Shown piece after piece: positions 57,430 through 64,000 of a stretch of 64,000 nucleotides of DNA. Position numbers and translations under genes: made by a program. The DNA comes from Rhododendron vialii (taxonomy: Eukaryota; Streptophyta; Magnoliopsida; Ericales; Ericaceae). The notes under the pieces are model-generated. The model was given only the letters and a program-made list of their open reading frames with translations, made no database searches and had not been told where the DNA came from. The DNA lies in contig NC_080563.1 of NCBI RefSeq assembly GCF_030253575.1, positions 16,263,001 to 16,327,000 on the forward strand, given 5' to 3'. How positions within the stretch are numbered: position 1 is the stretch's first letter; the number at the start of each line of letters is the position of its first letter.

Positions 57430-58215
57430 ATCAATAAGTTGTGACTTGTGAACTACAACTTCTTTTTTCTTGCCAATTAGAAAAAAAAAAACATTTTTCT
57501 TGTCTTTGTTCAAAAAATATTCACATTTGTTAGTTTTGCACCAAAATTTTATGTACTATTAGTTTGTCTCGACAAGAGAAATCGGAAAAGTAAAAAATTT
57601 TAATTTTTTTTGAGAAACATCCAAGAAAAAGCAGAAAGTCTACACACACATACAATCTGTGCACAGATTGTGCACAGATTTCATTGTGGGGCCCACCACG
57701 GGTCCCACACAAATCATCCAAGCCGTTCATTAAATGTAAAACATTTTTTCTAGGGTCCCCGTAAAAAATAATCTCAATCCGATGCCAATAGGTGCTCGAT
57801 CCAATCATATAACTTTTCATTATCCGAAAATCTGAATGAAAAGTTAGATGGTTGGATGAAGCACCTATAGGTATTGGATTGAGCTTATTTTTTACGGAGA
57901 TCCTTGAAAAAATGTTTTACATTTAATGAACGGCTCGGATGATTTGTGTGGGACCCGTGGTGGGCCCCACAACAAAATCTGTGCACACAGTTTGCTGTGT
58001 ATGTAGCAAGACTGAAGAAAAAGTCCAAAAAACTGACTTTTTTGATTTTTTTTCTTGTATATTTCAAAAAATACTTGTGTAAAAATCAGTTTTTTTACTT
58101 TTCCGATTCCTCTTGCCGAGACGAACCAATAGTATATAAAATTTTGGTGCAAACTAACAAATGCAAAACAAAAAATTAAATAAAGACAAAAAAATTGTAG
58201 TTCATAACTTATTAA
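57430..58215. mobile_element. Outer foldback element hosting another foldback
   Basis: The left arm (GTGAACTACAAC, TTGTCTTTG, TTTGTTAGTTTTGCACCAAA, GTTTGTCTCGACAAGAG) is mirrored at the right (CTTGCCGAGACGAAC, TTTGGTGCAAACTAACAAAT, AATAAAGACAA, TTGTAGTTCATAAC). The arm family also occurs at 441-895. A second foldback sits in the middle. Confidence 0.78.
57641..58007. mobile_element. Nested foldback MITE
   Basis: The tips TACACACACATACAATCTGT and CACAGTTTGCTGTGTATGTA, then TGTGGGGCCCACCACGGGTC, ATCCAAGCCGTTCATTAAAT, AAAAAATAATCTCAATCCGA and GTGCTCGATCCAAT, all mirrored. It is the closest relative of 23903-24260. Confidence 0.88.
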
Positions 58216-58664
58216 TTAGAAAAACGTAACACTTATAAGTTCTATACTTCCTTTCATTCATTTTCTTTTCTTTTTACACATTCCTATGCCTTGCTTGTGG
58301 GTTTCAAGTTCATCAAGGCATTGCCCATTCATGCACAAAAGTTTTCCAAATATAGATAAAGGATTTTGTTAACAAGTGCATTAAGAGCACTTGCTGATCA
58401 TCAACTTGAAATCTTAGGGGCGTGAATGAGGAGGTATGCTCTTAGGCCACGTTTGTTTGCTGGACATGATTTTTTCTCGGGGAGACTTAGCATAAAGTTC
58501 CTCATATTTACATTTTTTGAACTTAAGGACAAACACCTTTTGCAATCAAACATAATGATAAATGTGCTAATAAAAGTGCCCAAAACCCTAAGTTACCCTA
58601 TAAAAATGGAGAGCTTCAGCGAACAGTCCATAGTATAGGGGTTAAAACTGTAGTTGATCCATCA

Positions 58665-58953
58665 TCTAATTTAATACAGCCGCGAGTCCATCCGTCACCT
58701 CCGTTCCAAAAATACCCTCCATTCTTAGAAAAGATAAAACCAGAGTAGCCCAGATAGAGAAAACCATTAAACGTGCAGCTAGCCATTCGAGTCGCAACGG
58801 TATGGACAAAATCTTCAATCTAACCGCTCGTAAGAGCCCAAAAACTCGTCGAGTAACTCTGAGACAAGCTCGGCGTCTCGCCGTTGCTGCCGCCGGTGTT
58901 GCAGCTCCGGTAGTTGTCGAGAAGAAGACGAAATGCCGTCTTGACTGAGGAAG
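58665..58953 (+). other. Unrecognised exon-like open frame
   Basis: After TTTAATACAG, which looks like a splice acceptor, a plus frame runs to TGA as VPKIPSILRKDK...SHSSRNGMDKIFNLTARKSP...TLRQARRLAVAAAG...EKKTKCRLD. It is richer in Arg, Lys and Ala and more GC-rich than its surroundings, and it could be a last exon. The opposite strand has a 122-codon frame over the same DNA. I recognise neither. Confidence 0.3.
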
Positions 58954-60550
58954 TGCCGAGCAATGTGCTGATTGCGATGATCGGATTGGCGACGTGGAAT
59001 GTGAATAAGAATTTGTTTTTTGAACTGTGTTCATAAGAAAATGCTAACGATTTAGAGCTGTAAAGTGTGTGTATATATAGTTTGCAGAGGAGAGAGAGGA
59101 AGGGGAGAAGTTTTTTATGTTCTTTTATTTGTTTTTGGAAGCTAGGTTTTTATCCTGATAGATCTGGGAATTTTTTGAAGTGAACTGAAATTGGGAAACT
59201 TTAGAATCCTTATATGTGTTACTTTGACACACAAATAATGTTATTAGTGTGACACAAAATAAAAAGATAATTTTGTATATGTTATTTTGTCATCCTAAAA
59301 TCGGTAACAAGGTTTATAGATATTGTTTGTAAATTATAATTTTCCTTGGAAAGGGGGTAGAGGGAAGGGGATTCATTGGATGAAATGTTTACATATATGT
59401 TTTACCTAAGATGATGGGAGGTTTGCGTTTTAGTAAATTTTGGATTATTTAATCAACCTTTGCTTGCCAACACGGCTTGCAGAATTATTTTTCACCCCAA
59501 TCCATTTTTTGCCAAAGTGTTATTCTCTAAATATTGTTTTGAAAGTCCTCTCTAAAGAATGTTATATGTGTTAATCTATTCTCCTTATCTTTTGCTTTAT
59601 TTTGAAAAGAAAAAAAATCGATTAACAGTGATAATGTTATTTTTTGTTTTTTTTAGAATATACAAAAAATAGAGTAACACAAATAACATTACCTTTTGCT
59701 TTATTTTGCAAAGAAAAAATAGAATCAATTACATAGATAACTTTATCTTTTTTAGATGATACAGAGAATAAAGATAGATAACCTTATCTATTTGTCATAT
59801 ACAGTTATCTGTTGTTTTATTTTAAAAAGAGAATGAATTGTTTGACAAAGATAAAGTTATCTATTTCTCTTTTAGAACATACAAAGAATAAATTAACACA
59901 GATAACATTAGCTATTATAGATACATTTATTTGTTATTTTGGACACATATAAGCTTATCTGTTTGTGTTTTGGACACAAATAAGCTTATTTGTTTGACGT
60001 GAAACACAAATACATTAATAAACTTATAGTAAATGAAATTTTTCAAGACATATAAAATCATCTATTTGAACTTTTGACGACACATAAGCTTATCTTTTCA
60101 ATGCAATGAAATTCACCTAATGTTGAATACATAACAATTCAAAATATAACGTTATCTGTTTGTGTTATTTGTGAATTTTTACATAAGAGAAAATATTTTT
60201 AAAAATTGAACAATTGAAAGTACAATATTATAATTTTTTTTTCATAAACAAAGCCAAAAAAGATTGTTGATATAAATAAGGATATTGTGAAAATCACTAT
60301 CCTTTAGTTTCTAAGTAAAGTTCAATATTTAATTCAATTAATTAAGCTGATGTCAAAACTTTCAGTCTGGAAACCATGTGCCCAAGTAATACCACCACAC
60401 AATTATTTGCTTCAGTAATCTAAATATTACTCTATACACATGTTGTGTTTTAGTGAATCCCATTCTTCCTTGTCTACTTGTGCTAATTTGGCCCACTACC
60501 CACTTTTGTATTCTTATAAGGTTACACAGAAAATTGACCTCATTTTATTT
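58954..60550. other. AT-rich spacer with short degenerate repeats
   Basis: Variants of AGATAACMTTATCTRTT recur many times between about 59220 and 60170, forming no strict tandem array. No gene is seen. Confidence 0.55.
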
Positions 60551-60608
60551 ATTTTATCAACTGTGCGCTGCTGCTGTCTCGTAGGGGTGGTTTTCTGATG
60601 GTATACGT

Positions 60609-60839
60609 ATGGCAACCATGGCCGCCAGGTTCCATCTCCGCCACCACCTCATCTCACCTCGCCTCTCCTTCCGTCCCTCTTCTTCCTTCTCTCTCCTACC
60701 CTCTTTGCCTTCCCTTCCCCTTCTCCTTCTTCCCCGACCGAACCTGTCGCCGCCGCCGTCGCGGCACAACTGTGCGCTGCTGTCACTCTCTGTCTCTCTC
60801 TCTCTCTCCTTGCTGTCCTCTCAACGAGATTGTTTCTGA
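60609..60839 (+). other. Possible gene start with transit-peptide-like frame
   Basis: A 76-codon frame MATMAARFHLRHHLISPRLS followed by Ser, Leu and Pro-rich sequence resembles an organellar transit peptide, and its DNA is GC-rich. AACTGTGCGCTGCTG is repeated before (60559) and inside (60768). No mature protein exon was found downstream and low-complexity CT-rich DNA can produce such frames. Confidence 0.25.
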
Positions 60840-60849
60840 ATTCTGACAA

Positions 60850-61388
60850 AGAGTAGGTGGGCGATTGGTGGTTTTCTGGTGGTACTGGTGTTTGAGGTGG
60901 GATCTGAGTATGGTGCGGCTACCATTTTTGCCGGGAACAGAGAGAAATCGAGATAGCGGGAGAGAACAATGTTCGATCGTGGTTCCCGAGGGGTATTTCT
61001 GTCCATTAAAGGACTCTAAACAGGAGCACTTTTAAAATGATGGACTCTAGGTCTTATAAAAACCTAAGCTGGGCTAAATGGACCAATTGTCTCTACTTAA
61101 GGAGTTTAGACCAATTTTCTGATAAAAATGCCTAAAATCCTAGGGTATCTTATGAAAGTGCCTAAAACCTTAAGATACCCTATGAAAGTGCCTAAACAAC
61201 TAAAACATTATAATAGAAAAGTACACCCTAAAATCCTATGAAAGTGCCTAAACATGTTTTGGTCTTATGGCTAAAAAACTCAAAAAAAATTGAAGCACCT
61301 CCACTGAAAACTATTTTGCTGACGTCTTTCCCTTAAATGAAAACTATTTTACCGTCCTTATGGCTAATTTTCTCTTCTTGTGTGATTA
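60850..61388. other. Spacer
   Basis: No gene recognised. Near-repeats of CCTATGAAAGTGCCTAAA occur around 61130-61250. Confidence 0.5.
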
Positions 61389-61900
61389 AGTTCGAACAGC
61401 CCAAAAGATCAATAAGATAGCCTTGAAATGTGAAAACAATCGTACAAAACAAGAGGGCCAGCCCACCGTCAAACTATACAAGCAAAGCCAAATGGCCTAC
61501 CTCGGCTTCCTAGCCAAAACAAGAAAATGTCAAGCCAAATAACTGTTCTGATTTTCAGCAGAGTTTAGTATCCGTAGATATATATACCTTGTTGCTGAAA
61601 AAAGTATTGAGAGTTTCTCTCCCTCCAAATGAAGTAAACCGTGGCAGCAGCAAGACTAAGCTTGTACGCAGAAATCTTGAAGGACGCAAGTCCCTTTACA
61701 TAACTGATTCTGAAGCAAGATCCCAAGTAGTAGTATGCCCAAAGCCACAGTTGAGTTTAACCCCCTTCCACACCTGGATAGCAAAAGACCAGCCAAAGAG
61801 GAGATGGGCATCCATCCCCCCAAAACATAGAGCACAACTTTATGTTTGGGCCAGCTTGCGCCTGGCCACCATATTCTTTGCTTGATAGGGAATTACTTAA
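61389..61900 (-). pseudogene. LINE reverse-transcriptase C-terminal (zf-RVT) fragment
   Basis: On minus, the pieces GGMDAHLLFGWSFAIQVWKG then (other frame) GLASFKISAYKLSLAAATVY and FIWRERNSQYFFQQQ follow the H.FF.C..S..VW and KL.LAA.VY.IWRERN pattern after the reverse transcriptase domain of plant non-LTR elements. Frames shift at least twice and stops occur. There is no upstream catalytic domain. Confidence 0.72.
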
Positions 61901-62084
61901 AAGTTACATATATAATATGGAAAATTAGAGGCCGGTCCTACCTTTTAGGTTCAGTTTTATCCCAACCCCAATATTTTTTACCAAACCTAGTTAGGCTCGG
62001 TTATGTTATTTAATGACGGTTTTGCCCAAAATCCACAGCAGACTGCAGATCGACATTATGCTCTCTCTCTATCTCTGCCACCAA

Positions 62085-62255
62085 CGCCTATCCTTCCATT
62101 GATGGAGCAGCGCCCACCGCCGCCGCTGTCTCCTCTCTGAAGAGAATTCGCGTTTCTGCCGCCATCGAACAAGTTGACGATTTCAACCGAGTGATCAAAC
62201 TACGATTTGAGGATCTCTCTCATAGAGCAACGATTGCTAAATCTTGCTCGTGATG
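62085..62255 (+). other. Unrecognised exon-like frame
   Basis: A plus frame reads ATNAYPSIDGAAPTAAAVSS then KRIRVSAAIEQVDDFNRVIK and LRFEDLSHRATIAKS before TGA. It has no ATG in frame and no recognised family. It may be a captured exon fragment. Confidence 0.25.
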
Positions 62256-62444
62256 CAGGGATCCTGAAGGTTAATGGGGCTCTCTGACTCCCGGCAAGCC
62301 TGCGGCTACACAGTACGGTGTATAAAGAGTTTGATTTCTTGTTGAATTCTTGAGGAAGAAGTGGAAGAAACAGAAAACGAAGTGTCCTGGTGAAATTCAA
62401 ATTTTGCATTTGCACGATGCAGCTTTATGAACGAATGATGCTTA

Positions 62445-62687
62445 GAGCCTGTTCCGCTTTTTTCCAAAAACTTCATTTTAAAAAAGAAGGTAATTTTATA
62501 TTCAAGTATAAAGAAAATAAAAAAATATTTTTTAAATTTTTTTTGCACCGTTTAAAAGATCTCAATGAGATCTATCAAATAAGATTCATATTTGTAGAAA
62601 AATTATATACATCAACACATAATTTTTTTACCTTAAAATTACCCCTTTTTTTTCCAAAGTTTTCTTTTTCAAAAGTGGAACGCCACC
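62445..62687. mobile_element. Harbinger-type MITE
   Basis: GAGCCTGTTCC and the complement of GGTGGCGTTCC at the ends, TTA on both sides (62442-62444, 62688-62690). The central AAAGATCTCAATGAGATCTA and TTTTTTTTGCACC match the element in DAD1 intron 2. Confidence 0.75.
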
Positions 62688-62869
62688 TTAGAAAATTACA
62701 AATAAAGGTAAAGGGGGAAATTAACAAATTAATACCATAGAGGTCTTTCTCGATTCTTTCAGTTCACTATTTACTTTTTGTAGATTTTTTTTTTGTTAAA
62801 TGTCAGATTTTTATATTTCAACCTCTCATATTTGATTTTGATAATTTTTTTTTAATTTTTGTTCGTGTG

Positions 62870-64000
62870 TGTATTTTTTATGAGAATTGTGTATTTTTCT
62901 ATGAAAACTGTGTATTTTATATGAGAACTGTTTTGACACCTTCATAATCGACATTTTGCTGCTAGTATAAAAAATCTGTTTGTTTGTATGTGTAGAGTTT
63001 GATTTCGTGTGCGAGTATTGGAGCTATGTGAACTAAATATTTTAGTGTATGGTGTGACTATGCGAACTCGGTATTTTTTAATTATGTGAACTGTGCGATA
63101 GACTATGTGAATTATATATTTTTCTATGTAAACAGTATATGAGAACTGTGTATTTTTCTATGAGAACTGTGTGTTGTTTATGAGAACTGTGTATTTTTCT
63201 ATGAGAACTGCGTATTTTCTATGAGAATTGTGTACTGTCCATGAGAACTATTTATTAAAACTGTGTATTTTCTATGAGAACTACATAATTTTTTTATGAG
63301 AACTATGTATTTTAGTGTGTAGTAAGACTATGTGAACTATGTATTTTTCAGTTCATATAGTCCAGTTCTCATAACCAGTTTAGAGAAACTGTGTATTGTC
63401 CATGAGAACAGTGTATTTTTCTATGAGAACTATCTGTGAAAACTGTGTATTTTCTATGAGAATTTGTATTTTCTTTGAGAAATGGTATTTTTCATTTGAA
63501 CTGTCTATGAGAACTGTGTATTTTTCTATGAGAATTGTATATTTTCTATGAAAACTGTGTATTTTAATATATGGTGAGGCTATGTGAACTGGAAAATTAA
63601 TTCACATAGCCCAATTCTCGTAGCCGATCTTCTATAAGAACAACTAGTTCTCATAGCAAATTCTCATCGAACTGATTATAAAAACTAGCAGTTCATATAG
63701 CCAGTTCTCATAATTCAGTTTACGTAGCTAGTTCTCTATAACTAACTATGAGAATTGACTATTCTCATAATCAATTCACGTAGCCAAGGCTATTTATAAC
63801 ATTTATAACTATATTTGTTTTTGATTACCTTTTTGTTTTTGTTCAATTTTTATTCGTGTGTGTATTTTCAATGAGAACTGTATATTTTTCTATGAGAACT
63901 GTGTGTTGTTCGTGAGAACTATCTATGAGAACTGTGTATTTTTTATTAGAACTGTCTATTAAAATCGTGTATTTTATATGAGAACTGTGTATTTTAGTGT
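62870..64000. repeat. Minisatellite of TATGAGAACTGTGTATTTTT units, open at the window end
   Basis: About 20-22 bp units recur imperfectly from near 62878. Around 63590-63780 the same words appear in the opposite orientation (GTTCTCATAGC, AGTTCACATAGCC-like). After 63860 the forward units resume and run to the last base. No protein is encoded. Confidence 0.85.

Noticed and set aside
60609-60839. A confident organellar-protein gene
   Set aside because: Only a transit-peptide-like N-terminus in CT-rich low-complexity DNA; no downstream exon. Kept only as a weak feature.
1-64000. CRISPR arrays, operons or prokaryotic systems
   Set aside because: The repeats are tandem or transposon-derived without spaced identical units, and the genes have spliceosomal introns.

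Overview
The window is eukaryotic nuclear DNA from a flowering plant, most likely a eudicot. GT-AG introns, a nuclear tRNA with internal promoter boxes and plant gene families (DRT102, RCD1, DAD1) support this. So do dense plant transposons: MULE, CACTA, hAT, Stowaway, Harbinger-like MITEs and an LTR. The species cannot be named from the sequence. The DNA is AT-rich and gene-poor, with only three convincing intact protein-coding genes.

Layout. 1-1.7 kb: AT-rich spacer and a foldback element. 1.7-7.6 kb: a Mutator-like transposon whose spliced transposase gene ends in an OTU protease domain and has one in-frame stop. 7.9-8.8 kb: intron-less DRT102 on plus. 9.6-11.25 kb: a block duplicated at 34.55-36.9 kb. 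12.1-15.1 kb: a broken cystatin-like gene beside a 2 kb palindrome made of two facing, broken papain-like protease copies. 16-24.7 kb: nested mobile elements. These include a hAT inside a MULE-type MITE, both with perfect target duplications, and a CACTA element inside a GA microsatellite. 25.0-27.4 kb: a solo LTR. 27.5-29.05 and 30.6-33.25 kb: two copies of a block ending in a heat-shock-type promoter. Between them lies a tRNA-Gly(GCC) with a C/D-snoRNA-like sequence directly behind it. 33.4-34.0 kb: a LINE RNase H relic.

37.6-45.4 kb holds RCD1 on minus, a WWE/PARP-like/RST protein rebuilt as five coding exons (586 aa), with a 4 kb leader carrying repeated exon-like modules. 45.6-51.5 kb is repeat-filled. 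51.5-55.3 kb holds DAD1 on plus, an oligosaccharyltransferase subunit rebuilt as five exons (116 aa); its second intron is swollen by nested MITEs. 55.4-64 kb holds an LTR-like stretch, nested foldbacks, a LINE relic, unrecognised ORFs and a minisatellite running off the end.

The three genes act in different processes: sugar-phosphate or stress response, stress transcription hub, and ER N-glycosylation. RCD1 and DAD1 are divergent neighbours here, and their Arabidopsis counterparts are also close neighbours as I recall them. The most novel-looking signals are a foldback superfamily with shared ordered internal blocks, the tRNA-snoRNA unit, the RCD1 leader modules, and the protease palindrome beside an inhibitor relic.
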